Source of the DNA: Globisporangium splendens
Taxonomy: Eukaryota; Oomycota; Peronosporomycetes; Pythiales; Pythiaceae
Assembly: GCA_006386115.1 (NCBI GenBank)
Contig: VFIW01000055.1
Span: 1-64,000 of the forward strand
DNA length: 64,000 nucleotides
Direction: 5' to 3'
The position numbers and the translations under genes are program-made. The notes under the pieces are model-generated. The model was not told the DNA's origin. It saw only the letters and a program-made list of their open reading frames with translations, and did no database searches. Below, piece after piece: positions 33,002-44,354 of the stretch; the first letter of the stretch is position 1, and each line of letters begins with the position of its first letter.

Positions 33002-34493
33002 ATGCAGCCATCACTCACACCGTCGAGTCACGAGGTCATCTCGTCCACCTCCATGAACAGCCTCAGTACCTGCTCATCGTCCTCTCCTTCATCAAGCGAA
33101 CATGGATTTTTTCAACCAGCACCAACGCAGCAGCACTATCAGCCGCTCTTGGACGGTGCAATCAACCATGAAGACAACGACTGGAGCTTCATGAAGGCAG
33201 AAGGACTGACGCCAGCACACCAAGTTGTACAACCACCGAAGCGAGCGTCGTGGTCCAGAAGACTCGTTGTCACCAAGCAGCCCGCATCTGAATTCTACAA
33301 AGACGAAGGTATGTGATGCCTTGAAATGGTTGCTTCGTGTAAACGTGATTATAGACCTTGAGAGCTAACCTTTTCGACTTTTTGTAGGTGGCAAGTCCAA
33401 TTCTCTGGATGTTGAGGTCACACTCGTTGAGTTCAACGAGCACGGAGAGCCCTCGAGATCACCCGATGGCGAATTTATCGACATTCCGCTTCGAATCCTC
33501 CTCTTCTTTGAGTCTGGTAAACGTGTCGATGACACGGATCAGGAAATCTTCCGCTTTGTCGGCAATGACTACGACTCGGTCGTGATTCGACGCAATACGC
33601 GCAAGGCTTCCGCGCAATTTCGCCTTGAAAAGGTATGTCGATATTAAACCAAGAAGCTTCAAGTGTTTGGTACTGACCTGAACCGCGTTCTTGTTTGTAC
33701 GTCAATTGCCAATATGTGCGTGCAGGTAAGCCGGAGGAAAGACGGGCAGCGCTTCAAGCTCCGTATCGAGGTCGATCAGGAACAGTGTACTGCAAATGTC
33801 TCGGATCTCACTCCCATCTTCACGAACGCGATCTGCGTATTATCGAAGCGCAAACATCACAGCTCGGTGCTTACCGAGTCGTCGATTCGAACAAAGGAAC
33901 CATCTGCCAAAGTTGTCAGACGAGGTATGTTTGCAAAATGGCACTGCCACTTTTACTTGCCTTGGCTTCAACCTCATTGCTGGTGTGTTGGCTATACAGA
34001 CTTGGTGAGACTGGAAGAGAAGCTCGGCGACAAACTCGACGCGGTTTTAGCGGAAATGGGTCGCATGAACCGCCAAATCCAGAAGCAGGTTGGTGACAAG
34101 CTGTTCATAAGCATTCTCTCTGAGTTTTGCCCAAATCTTCGTGTCCTGACCTTGCTTTGGTGCCACGTCGCCTTGTAGAACGAATGGTTGGCTCGGTCTT
34201 GCGTACCAATTCCTGCAGCTACTGCTACACTGGGCAGCTTGAGTGATCATACATCCTTGGAGTGGCTTCTCAAGACAAATTTAGGAGAAGACCACGCAAT
34301 CAAGTCGATTCCGCAGCAACAACAGCAGCAGAATCTCGATTCTCAACCTAATGGAAGCGGAGCATCCTTGGACCATTACTTGTCCATGTCGTCTGACGAT
34401 TCCTACGAGACCGAGACGCAGTTCTCGCCGTCCTCTCCCGATATGAACGTAGTCGAAATCCTCCCGTCGTCGCTGTCATTTGCGGAATTTTGA
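33002..34493 (+). CDS. Unrecognised protein with a possible beta-rich domain
   Basis: Five exons (33002-33308, 33388-33632, 33726-33924, 34000-34088, 34179-34493) give 384 residues. I do not recognise the family. Residues 1-100 are S/P/Q-rich. About 105-225 form a compact, beta-rich looking domain (DIPLRILLFFESGKRVDDTD, IFRFVGNDYDSVVIRRNTRK, FRLEKVSRRKDGQRFKLRIE); the alternation of hydrophobic strands and R/K-rich loops recalls p53/Rel/STAT-type immunoglobulin folds that bind DNA, but this is only a resemblance. A short helical coiled segment follows (LVRLEEKLGDKLDAVLAEMG). The C-terminal 100 residues are acidic/Ser-rich, like an activation region. It is transcribed divergently from the p300 gene. 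Confidence 0.6.
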
Positions 34494-34674
34494 GTGGACA
34501 AGTAGCGTTCGTCTTATATATAAATCTACATGTAAATGCCGTGTCAGTGTGCGCACCTTGCTTCCTGGTCGTTTGCTTCTGCTTACACACATGGAGCTTT
34601 GTACGTTAAACACGCTTACTCGGAGGCAATTTCAACAATATGCGGCCGTAGCGACATCCTCTCTCTTTATTTGC

Positions 34675-35393
34675 TTAGGTGGCTTTATCCGGCTTGACGA
34701 TACCCGTCTCGAGGAAATGCCGGAAATCTCCAATCACTTGCACCATATTGCCTGCCGTCTGGATCTGTCGATGGAGATCGACGTTCTTCGGACTTTTCTC
34801 CATTAAATTCAGCAGTTTTTCTTTCCGCCGGAGCTGAAATAGCACAATTCGCAAAGAAACACACCCATAATGCCAATGTCGTCAGTATTTTCCAGCAAAA
34901 TCAAGTTAATACATGCAGAATCGTCACGCGTTTCTCGCGTACTATCTCTTTGTACAATTCGTCGCAAACGGAGTTGAACTGCTCCAGTTTCTTCACCACT
35001 TGGTCTTCTACACTGTTTTCTTCGCCATTTTGACCACTGATCACACACACGAGAGCATACCACGGTGTTAGCCAACGACCTTTACCATCAGCAAGATACT
35101 GCATTTGCCATAACGCGTTCTTTCTGTGACAACGTACGGAAACTGCTCTTCGGACTGCACGAGCAGCAGACATTCCGACACGAGCGCCTACAAGCCACGC
35201 GAATCGTCACAAGCATCACGAAAGCATTTGCGACGTTTAGTACCCCTCATATCCTCACACGCCACTGCAACAGATAGCACACACATGCACGTAGTATACG
35301 CACGTCGAACTTGGTGCAGACGTCCTCGACGCGCAGCTTGAAGGGCTTGTTCGGGTCCTTGGCCGTCTCGCTCGTGAGCATCACGTTCGCCAT
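34675..35393 (-). CDS. Small helical protein, unknown function
   Basis: Four exons (35393-35304, 35187-35138, 35036-34913, 34833-34675) give 140 residues. The second intron must run from gtacgt to gatcag to keep the frame, and then all phases fit. The protein is almost entirely predicted helix with heptad-like spacing (VEDVCTKFDALVSECLLLVQ; VVKKLEQFNSVCDELYKEIV; LRRKEKLLNLMEKSPKNVDL) and no motif I recognise. A subunit of a larger complex is a guess. It is divergent from NOT3 across 319 bases. Confidence 0.55.
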
Positions 35394-35712
35394 CTTTCCT
35401 CTCGTTTTACTTGACCCCTCAACTTGGCTTTCCTTTTTTGTGACGAAGATTGCCATTTCCCTTACACTCTCGCTGTCTTCTACCTCTCTCATTGGATACA
35501 ATCCAGTATTTATCTATCTATTTCTATCAATAAAAATAGGAGTATAGATCCAGTCAATCAATTTTAGCCAATAGAAGTATCTGGAGAGGGGAGAACGAAG
35601 AACGGTGAGCGTCGTTGCTGTGTAACACAAGGGGAGCAAGCAAGCGCCACAGTAATAATAGCAGGGCAACGTGGAGATAACGAGGAAGGAAGGCGACAGG
35701 TAGAAAGCGAGG
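35394..35712. other. Divergent promoter of small helical protein and NOT3
   Basis: 319 bases between two start codons on opposite strands. It includes the third exact copy of the 13-base CCAAT-type motif (35560-35572) and an AT-rich stretch at 35500-35560. Confidence 0.45.
35560..35572 (-). promoter_or_regulatory. Shared 13-base CCAAT-type motif, copy 3
   Basis: Reads ATTGGCTAAAATT in the sense of the small helical gene (167 bases upstream of its start) and AATTTTAGCCAAT in the sense of NOT3 (141 bases upstream). Identical to the copies at 8043 and 22889. Confidence 0.45.
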
Positions 35713-37706
35713 ATGGCGGGGCAGCGCAAGTTGATGAGCGAGATCGACCGCACGCTCAAGAAGGTGACGGAGGGCGTCGAGGTGTTCAACGACATCTGGG
35801 ACAAGGTGTACTCGGCGTCCGCGCAGAACCAGAAGGAGAAGCACGAAGCCGACCTGAAGAAGGAGATCAAGAAGCTGCAGCGCTTCCGCGACCAGATCAA
35901 GAACTGGATCGGAAACAGCGACGTCAAGGACAAGAAGCCGCTCACGGATGCGCGCAAACTCATCGAGCAGAAGATGGAGGAGTTCAAGGTGTGCGAGAAG
36001 GAGACCAAGACCAAGGCGTACTCGAAGGAGGGGCTCGCGCAGGTGGATCGCCTCGACCCGGCCGAGCAGGCGCGCCAGAACACGCGCACGTGGATCCAGG
36101 AGTGCCTCACGCAGTTCAACGAGCAGATCGAAGCCACCGAGTGCGACCTCGAGCGATTGATGCAGTCCAAGGGCAAGAACAAGAACAAATCCGAGATCGA
36201 GGCGCTCGAGTTTACGCTCTCGAGGCATAAGTTCCACGTACTGAAGCTCGAACAGATCAACCGATTGCTGGATAACGACGCGCTCGATGCCAAGGACGTC
36301 GATGAGCTCAAGGAGGATATCGAGTATTATTTGGAAGCGAACCAGGTTAGTGTGCGGTGCTGCACATGGATGCTTTGTCCCAGCGAGTGGTTTGCTTACT
36401 GTTATCATCGTATTGGCAATTATGGCTGTAGGAACCAAACTTTATGGACACGTACGGCGATGACGATATTTACGAGGCGCTCGACTTGGATTCGTTAGGT
36501 GCGGCCATGCAGGTGTTGTTACCGACGGAGCAGGATATCGGTCTCGACGATTCGCCTAGCGACACGAACTCTTCGTCGTCGGCTTCAGTTTCCATTAACA
36601 CGTCCAATTCGAGTACTACGACTGGACGCGCGAACAGCAAGACGCCAAAGAAAAGCGTGTCGTCATCCGTGATCACGGGCATCGGTCGCCCAGGTGCGGT
36701 AAAGGCCATTGAGCTGAAGACGTCGACGTCGCTGTCGGCGACTCCAAGCAGGTCAGCGTCGTCGAGTGCGTCGCTGTCGGTGGCCACGCCAAGTAGCAAG
36801 AGCGATGATTCCGACAAGACAGACGAGAAGCTCAGCAAGTCAGGTGTGCGTGATACGCCACTTCGAGGCAACAAGAATGGTTCATCGTCTACGCCCAACA
36901 GCAGCAACGCGGCGAACGATCTGAGCCAAGTTGTCGGCAATGCGAACAAGGCGCCTGGTGGATCGACGACGAGCTCCATGTCGGCGCCGTCGCCCACTGT
37001 GAGCGAGAAGGCTCTGGAGCGCAAGTTGTCCCCTCAGACGCAGGGCACGCCACCACCGGCACGCACGCCTCCTCCAACAGCTCCACCAGCAGCACCGAAG
37101 GACCGATCGGCGGGCAGTACGCCCAACAGCACGGTTAGTAGCACTAGCGCTGGCTCGGCCGGCGGTGCTCTGTCGTCGATCTCGTCGCTTCTCAGCGGCG
37201 GGAATGCAAATGGAGGTGTTCTTGGAAGCGTCATGCCGTCGGCATTGGATGAGATGCCCGTGCTGAGCGAGGAGCAGCGACAGATCATGCGCATGATCGA
37301 CGAAAGCTTCCACTTCATCCCCGAGAGCGTGGACTCGGAGAAGGCGAACCGCTATGTGCCGCGCAACCTGTACCCGACGCCCGCGAGCTTTCCGACGGCG
37401 CCGCTCTCTGTGTTCGACAACGCGGCCGTGTTCGAGAAGCTGGACGTCGACACGCTGTTCTTCATGTTCTACTACCAGCAGGGCTCGTACCAGCAGTACC
37501 TGGCGGCGCGCGAGCTCAAGCGGCGAACGTGGGGGTACCACAAGAAGTACAAGACGTGGTTCAAGCGCCACGAGGAGCCGCAGGTTACAGGCGAGGACTA
37601 CGAGCAGGGCACGTTCGTGTACTTTGACTACGAGACGGGCTGGTGTCAGCGCATCAAGACCGAGTTCACGTTTGAGTATAGTTATCTGGAAGACGAATTG
37701 CTGTAA
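35713..37706 (+). CDS. CNOT3: CCR4-NOT complex subunit 3 (NOT3/NOT5)
   Basis: Scaffold subunit of the deadenylase complex that shortens mRNA poly(A) tails. Two exons (35713-36345, 36432-37706) give 635 residues. Residues 1 to about 235 are the NOT3 N-terminal coiled-coil domain (RKLMSEIDRTLKKVTEGVEV, LQRFRDQIKNWIGNSDVKDK). The middle (about 260-500) is S/T/P-rich low complexity. The C-terminus is the NOT box (LDVDTLFFMFYYQQGSYQQY, ELKRRTWGYHKKYKTWFKRH, ending FEYSYLEDEL), which docks NOT1/NOT2. The single intron lies between the coiled coil and the linker. Length and order are canonical. Confidence 0.95.
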
Positions 37707-37905
37707 ACTGCACCATATCCCCCCATCAAAAGCAAACCATCCTTTTTTCCTCATGCTGTTGTGCGTTGATCCTGCTTATCTGCATTTCCCCTGTCTATCT
37801 CATATAGTGATTGCTATACACCGTGCTAATTTGAGAGGTTGTACTCTTTATATATGGTTTTACCTGTCTATTTTGCGCCTGCCTGCTCATTTTTGACAAG
37901 CGAGT

Positions 37906-39441
37906 ATGCAGACGCAGGACGCAGGAGAGAAGACGTACGCGATCTCGCTGGCAAGCATCGAGCAGGCGGCGCAGCGCATCCAGGGGCTCGCACACCGCAC
38001 GCCCGTGCTCACGTGCCACACGCTGGACGCGCTCGCTAGCGACGCGCGCGGAGCCTCCGAGCAGCAGAGCGTCCGCCTGTTCTTCAAGGTGAGAGAGAAT
38101 AACAATAGCTCCATCCTGGCATGACTCATTGTGCTGTTTGTTATGCCAGTGTGAGAACCTGCAAAAGATCGGCGCGTTCAAGTACCGCGGCGCGCTGAAC
38201 GCTGTGAGGAAGTACCAGGAGCAGCACCAGGATGGCGGCAATGTTCCCACGTTTGTGACGCACTCGAGCGGCAACCATGCACAGGTATAGTATGCAAGTG
38301 AACGACAAATGTACTGACCTGCTGGGGTTGCTATAGCGCTGATGTCTCACTGTTAATACCGCTCGCAGGCTGTGGCGCTCGCTGCGAAGGACACGCAGTC
38401 GAAGGCGATCATCGTCATGGTCAGAGAATGCATCCGTTTGATATTATTGTTTTGTGTTTTCCGCAATATGTGGTGCGTTTGACGTGTGCTCTGCTGTTCA
38501 TCCCTGTAGCCAAACAATGCGCCGGCGGTGAAGGTGAACGCGGTGCGAGGCTACGGCGCCGAGGTCGTGCTCTGCGAACCGACGGGGGAAGCGCGCGAAG
38601 CCGAGGCGCAGCGTTGCGCCGACGCGTCGAACGGGTACTTGATCCACCCTTCGGACGATGTTGACGTCATGAGCGGACAGGGCACGGCCGCGCTCGAGCT
38701 GCTGGCACAGGTTCAGGAGCAGTACAGCGTGACGCTCGACGCTGTCGTCGTGCCGATAGGTGGCGGCGGATTGTGCTCGGGCGTGGCCATGGCGACTAAA
38801 GTACGTGAATCGTTCACAGAGAAATTTCTGTTGAGAGCACTGATGCGATGATATAATGTCCTTTTGGTGCTTCAGTCGCTCTCGAAGGACACCAAAGTGT
38901 TTGCGGCCGAGCCCACGGGGGCTGCCGATGCGTACCGGTCGTTCAGCTCGGGTGAGCTCTCGGGCCACAATGCGCCACCCAACACCGTCGCCGATGGACT
39001 CAAGACCACACTCGGTGCGTTTTTTTCTCCAGCGTCGTAGTCCTTTTCCATCCTGGGTATTTATTGTACAACAATACACGCAGGCGACAATAATTGGCCG
39101 GTGATCCGCGACTTTGTGGACGACATTGTGCTCGTGTCGGACGAGGAGATCGTGTCGACGATGAAGCTCATGTGGGAGCGCATGAAGCTGGTAAGCAACG
39201 GCGTCTTATACTTGCCTTGTGTGTGTGCGCGTGTTCTTCTATTACGTACCTGCTGATCACATGCGCTCATTGTTTTCTGTAGGTCGTGGAACCGAGTGGC
39301 GCCGTGGCGGCAGCAGCTGTCCTCACCAACAAGTCGCCGCTCAACAATTCGGACGAGACCAACGGGATCAAAAACATTGGGATTGTCATTTCAGGAGGCA
39401 ACATCGACCTCGATCGTCTGCCGTGGCTGCCAATGTCCTAG
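37906..39441 (+). CDS. Serine racemase / threonine dehydratase-like PLP enzyme
   Basis: Fold-type II pyridoxal-phosphate enzyme; relatives interconvert L- and D-serine or deaminate serine/threonine. Seven exons (37906-38088, 38150-38284, 38369-38419, 38510-38800, 38876-39014, 39084-39190, 39283-39441) give 354 residues. The PLP lysine sits in QKIGAFKYRGA (about residue 73). The substrate loop is HSSGNHAQA and the phosphate-binding glycine loop is PIGGGGLCSG. No C-terminal regulatory ACT domain is present, as in serine racemase and catabolic dehydratases. Which reaction dominates cannot be told from sequence alone. It begins 200 bases after NOT3 on the same strand. Confidence 0.88.
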
Positions 39442-39494
39442 AGTTAATGGGGCTATTCTTGAAGGCGATTCTCCATTATCTGGCTTAATTCTCT

Positions 39495-40827
39495 TTACTG
39501 GAAGAAGTAATTGATAGCCAAATAAAAGCCAATGACGTACACGAAGCTCGGGATGTTGAAAGATGGCGCAGGCTGAACTTCGGGCGTCGGATTCTGAAGA
39601 CCCTGCTCGACGGCTGCCGCCTGTCGTTCGTCCTCTGCCTGCACTGGCGCTGCGACTGGCGCTGCGGCGGTCTGCTTGTCGAACTTGGATCTCCGCTTCG
39701 CACCAGGTGGGAGCGCATCGGGCTTTGTCGCCGTGTTGACTTGGTTCGGGCGACGACGAGTCGATGCCACTTCGCCCTGAAGCTGACGCATCGACAGAAG
39801 AATGGCCTTGAATTACGCACACACAAAAGGAGATACAGTCGGTTACTGATCTTGGCTTTAGAACAACAGCACCAATATACAGCGCACATTATTACCCTGT
39901 TGCTGTTGAGAAGCTCGATGCCCAATGCAAAGTTCTCCTGTGCAAAGCTGCGGTAGTAGAATCCTCCAATGGCGCGCGTCCCATTCACGAAGGGCGGGAA
40001 CGCCGCTCGAAGCAGTTGCGTGAATTCGTAGACGGTCATGAACGGGAAGAACGTGGACGGTAGCTGTAATCCGCCAAAGATCAGATTGATCTCGAGAATG
40101 AGGAACAGCACGCCACCGGCAAACGACCACGCACGCGCATCGCGAGCGGCTTCGCTGAGCGTCAGCAGAAACGTCAGCACCGCCCAGAACGCGTAGAAGG
40201 AGATCGACCCGATCACAGACTCGATTTGCACGGCGCTGAGGTCTTTCAGGACCGCACTCTCGCCAAACAAGTCGTACAGCGCGCGCTTTTGGGCGTCTCC
40301 AAGGACCTGAATGAATGCGCGAAAGCAACAACAACAGATAACGCGTTAGCACGTGCATAAGGATACAAGTCTTCGTTCTGCATAGTTTGCAGGTGACGTA
40401 CATCGAACGCCAGACGCAAGCGGTTGAAATCTGCCACCGCGGTCGGCGACGGGTTTTTGTCCGGGTGGAGGTCGATGGAGCGCATGCGGAACGCCTTCTT
40501 GATCTCGCTGAACGACGCATCGCGCGGCGCCGCCACGACATGATAGAAGTTCGACTCCTGCTCTTTAAATTGCATAAACTACGTACAAACAACACAACAA
40601 GTAAGGAGATCAGCCATTTCGCACACATCATGCAGCTTGAAGTGCATGGCAAGAACGAAAGCGAGCACACTCACAATGGAGATCGCGGCGAGCACGACGA
40701 GGAACGAGACCGCGTACACGAAGCCCCGCTGCTTGGAGAAGCGTCCGGGCTGCAGGATCCATGAGATCGCAGGCGAGATGATGAACACCTGGTACACGAA
40801 GCCCGTGAACGAGTCGGACGCCCCCAT
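39495..40827 (-). CDS. Membrane J-domain (DnaJ) protein
   Basis: Four exons (40827-40675, 40578-40402, 40306-39896, 39782-39495) give 342 residues. A hydrophobic segment at about 10-50 precedes a J domain (about 60-125) with the HPD tripeptide in IDLHPDKNP, which stimulates Hsp70 ATPase. Three further membrane segments follow (ISFYAFWAVLTFLLTL; SFAGGVLFLILEINLIFGG; and a C-terminal SFVYVIGFYLAINYFF). The topology fits an ER or mitochondrial membrane co-chaperone; it is not the Sec63 layout, as no Brl domain is seen. The C-terminal linker is K/R/A/P-rich. It converges tail-to-tail with the racemase gene, with only 53 bases between the stops. Confidence 0.82.
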
Positions 40828-42917
40828 TGCTATTGCGATACCAAATTGAGCTCTTTGTTGCACGTGGCAGGCAACAACAAGTGCGTCATGGTCACAGACC
40901 TACACGGGTATCTAGATATTAATGTGGAGCGTCTCAGATGGTTATGTGTTTTCGCTCCACATTTGGTCATGTAGGATTTCTTGACGTTTCTCCATTTCCG
41001 CCAATAAAGAGCGTTTCATATATAAAAAGGTATTGTGGCCCAATCAGAGCACTTGGACACAACCTTTCCAGCCAATCACGATACAATACTCCAGCAAACT
41101 GCAGTTCAGTCTGTCAGCTTCAACCAGCAGCACACACTCCTCAAAGCGCACACACAATCCGACAGCGACCTGCAAGCAGCACGGGACAGGAGGCGGACAA
41201 TATCTTGAATGCGCTGGGACGGCTCACGTAGACACGCGAGCCTTCCTACTCACTGACCACATCGTCAGACGCTCCAGTCTCGCCCTTCAACTCAGAGGGA
41301 GTTGCGTGGACGTCTCCGTCACTGATTAACCGCATATTTCAGACGGAAGGAGCAACAACACACAGAAGCGGCCGTCAACCGTGCATCGCCGGTAGCAGAT
41401 CACCAGCGACACGACTTGTGCGAGCAATGGCATGACTTTGGGTGAGCTCCGCAACTGCCGGTTTCCTGCACCATACACAGCATCTAGAAAACCCAATCAC
41501 CGCTCATAAGTCGTGAGCAGCCGACTTTCGCTCATTCACTGTAGCAACGTCTGGAGGAGTGGGTGAGCGTCGATGAGCACAATTAGCAGCCGAAAAGATC
41601 GAGCATGAGACGACAGAGCTGAACATGATCTGTGTCCTCAATGACAAGAGCTGTTCACTACGCACTTTCCATCAATGTGGGCCGCTCGACTCAATTGTGG
41701 GATCGAAAGAGCCTAGATCAGGGACGGTGGGATGGTCCACTGTGTTGCCCAAAAGTCGGTTGAAGGGTGGGAGTGGAGAATGTGACGCGCTCCAGATAGA
41801 TGAGCGGCAGTTGGACACCAGCAGCTGGTCATGTCCCTTTTTCTTGTCGGTTTAACAATCCGAACATGTCGCATATCGTAATCTCAAAATCAGTACTCTT
41901 TAGTCGATAACTCACGACGAAGTACCCAAAGGCACCTGCCAGACCGATGAACTCGTTAAACTGGTTGTCGCGACAGATCGTTCTCACAGAAACGCACATT
42001 TGTAAAAGCAAAAAGAATGCGGCTGGTTCGGACAGCGCAGCCACACGAAACAAACAAGAAATGAGATGCATTCATTCTTTGAACACAGCCACCTTTTATT
42101 GTGTGTGTCGCCTGATTTACTGACATGCGAGTTGCTGCTAAACTTCGCTTCTCTGTGCTGTGTGAACCTTCCCGAACCAATCGTTCTGTTATCCGGCATG
42201 CATGAGTATCAGATTAGCTATCGTGTTGTGCAGTGCAAAGAGTGTTTCTTGCTTGCTTTCACAAACTGATTTAACATAATTGGGCGACGTGGCAGCTAAC
42301 GATTGGCCGTGACGATGTCGGGTCATGTGAGAGAATACAGTGGGATACTTGAGGGAGCTGCTGGCGATTGGTCTCTCTTCTTTTTTTTGTTGAGCGTGTC
42401 AAAAACTGAGGCGAGTGACGTAGTGCGGGATTTGGTGGCGGCCGCTGGCACAAATCCTGCGGGTGACGCAGGTGGGTGGGCGAGGGGTGTCATCAGTTTC
42501 CGCTTTCCCGCCGCAATGGCTGCGCATTCACTTCGCAATTTGCCCCGTCGGCCGCACGTCGACTCCATTGCGCAATCGCCCCTTCATTGTTCCGACACTT
42601 GACACCAGCAAAGCCCACACTTTCAAAACCCAAGCAGCCTTTTGGAGAGTCAGCAGACGTCGGCATTTGAGAAACAGCGACGCGTGATTATCTGAAGAGA
42701 GTCTTTCGAACGCGATGATCCAGCAAACGTACCTGTGAGTGCATGCATTGCAGTACAGACTCGCATTCGCTAGTCCATCATCTGGTGGTTCTTGGAAGAA
42801 ACGAAAACCGCACGTGACACGCAAGACGCTCACAAAGGCTTGCATTTCTGTTTCTTTCTCTCTCTTGCTGCTTCATATCACCGCAGACCAGCAACCCAAG
42901 AAGCTGACGGCAGCGCG
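40828..42917. other. Largest gene-poor interval (2.1 kb)
   Basis: No convincing gene. Several CCAAT cores lie on the + strand (about 41040, 41073, 42176), and a minus-strand stretch at about 41905-41985 looks protein-like (listed separately). The last 200 bases before 42918 are the carrier's leader, with a T/C-rich tract and a possible AG acceptor at 42886-42887, so a 5' intron may exist. Confidence 0.4.
41829..42071 (-). CDS. Possible exon or small protein, doubtful
   Basis: An open stretch of 80 codons whose middle (CRDNQFNEFIGLAGAFGYFV) looks more like real protein than its flanks, with a good donor (GTGAGT) directly after it at about 41912 and a T-rich tract before it. No partner exon with matching phase was found, and I recognise no family. 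It may be one exon of a short mitochondrial-type membrane protein, or chance. Confidence 0.2.
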   Translation of the reverse strand: MHLISCLFRVAALSEPAAFFLLLQMCVSVRTICRDNQFNEFIGLAGAFGYFVVSYRLKSTDFEITICDMFGLLNRQEKGT

Positions 42918-43781
42918 ATGGCCACCACCATGCAGCTCCGCACCCACAAGACCACGCGGCCACTGACGCCGGCTGTCGTCCAAAAGCCGCAGAGCGTCTT
43001 CCAGTCAATGTGGATCGGCGCCACGGCCGGTATGGGTGGCATCATCGCCGTGTACCCCGTGGATGTAGTCAAGACCCGCATGCAGAACAGTCGCGTGTCG
43101 AGTTCCGCCGTGCAGATCCTGAACAACATCATCAAGCACGAAGGCATCGTGTCGTTCTACAAAGGTCTCGGTCCACAGCTCTGCGGCACGATCCCAGACA
43201 AGGCGATCTCGCTCGCCACGCGCGAGTACGTCAAGGGCAAGTTCGTCGACCCGAACGCGTTCACCGCGTCGTTCGCATCGGCCGTTTGCTCGGGGATCTC
43301 GCAGTCGGTCGTCATGAACCCGGTCGAGATCGTCAAAGTGCGCATGCAGATCGACAGTTCGCTGACCGCCGTGGGCGTGATTCGCGAGTTGGGCATGCGA
43401 GGCATCTATCGAGGGTACAGCGCGTGCGTCGCGCGCGACGTGATGTTCGCGGCAACGTATTTCACACTGTACGACACGGCGAAGCGCAAATTGCAGATCG
43501 AGGACGGATCGTCGCTCGGCTGGTCCATGGCTGCGGCATCGACAGCAGGGATCCCGGCCGCGTTCTTCTCGACGCCGCTGGACGTCTTCAAGACGCGCAT
43601 GCAGTCGCGAGGGGCGCCTGTCCAGGGGTTCGTGCAGACGCTCAAGCAGGTGTACAGCGAGGGCGGCATGAACGCGCTCTTCGCCGGTTGGGGGCCGCGT
43701 GTGGGCCGGATCGCGCCCCAGTTCGGCATCGTGCTCGTGTCCTACGACTGGCTCCAGCACTGCTTCAGCCAGCACAATTGA
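42918..43781 (+). CDS. Mitochondrial carrier family (SLC25) protein
   Basis: Inner-membrane solute carrier, 287 residues from the ATG at 42918. All three repeats carry the P-x-D/E-x-x-K/R signature: PVDVVKTRMQ, PVEIVKVRMQ and PLDVFKTRMQ, each with its matching matrix-helix glycine motif. The sequence is closest in feel to the aspartate/glutamate and related amino-acid carriers (YPVDVVKTRMQNSR, FYKGLGPQL), but it lacks their EF-hand N-terminus, so the substrate is open. The frame is open further upstream to 42792, but that part reads like leader and includes a pyrimidine tract; the ATG at 42918 gives the normal family length. Confidence 0.9.
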   Translation: MATTMQLRTHKTTRPLTPAVVQKPQSVFQSMWIGATAGMGGIIAVYPVDVVKTRMQNSRVSSSAVQILNNIIKHEGIVSFYKGLGPQLCGTIPDKAISLATREYVKGKFVDPNAFTASFASAVCSGISQSVVMNPVEIVKVRMQIDSSLTAVGVIRELGMRGIYRGYSACVARDVMFAATYFTLYDTAKRKLQIEDGSSLGWSMAAASTAGIPAAFFSTPLDVFKTRMQSRGAPVQGFVQTLKQVYSEGGMNALFAGWGPRVGRIAPQFGIVLVSYDWLQHCFSQHN

Positions 43782-44354
43782 GAGCTCAATGACAGCCCTC
43801 TGAGATTATTATTTTGATGTTCCTGCGTATGATTTCTTTCTCAATATAAAGACGGCAAAAAGAACAAGTCAAGCATATAGGAGCGTTGCCAAGCGGCACA
43901 TGCGAAGAGAAAGAAGGGATGGATGGATGAAGAAGCGTCGATTCTCATTTCGCTCTTGGCTCTTTCTTTCTTTCGTGGCATGCGCTTCTTGGTCAAGCAA
44001 TCCTCCAAGCCTCATAAAAAGATAATCTATGAAACTTGAAGAAGCACTGCGTTTCCGGTGATTACCGTTTCAGCTTTTCTGCACGGTTGAGGTGACTGGT
44101 GATGACAATTCAGGTCGCACTCAGAAACAGATCAATGCTCACCATCGGAATCATCACGCGACACGAAACAACATGAGAGAAATCCACAGTGCTCAGGTTG
44201 GTTTTATTCCCATCATATCCAATGGTCCCTCTCGTGAGCCCTACATACGAATCAACTAAGCAACAGGAGCAAAGAGAAAAAGCAAAGCAACCTCATCCAA
44301 AATGCATTCTTTTCTGTATCACCCTCTCCTTTGTCGTAAGCCGCTTCTCTTTCT
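43782..44354. other. Convergent 3' flanks of carrier and isoleucyl-tRNA synthetase
   Basis: 573 bases between two stop codons on opposite strands. Purine/pyrimidine-rich patches at 43905-43975. No gene seen. Confidence 0.4.

Noticed and set aside
35041..35173. Continuous minus frame with NALWQMQYLADGKGRW as part of the small helical protein
   Set aside because: It would need a frame break after the preceding exon; an intron from gtacgt (35137) to gatcag (35037) restores the frame with no break.
42303..42602. Open + strand frame of 99 codons upstream of the carrier
   Set aside because: Low-complexity composition, no motif, no splice link to the carrier gene.
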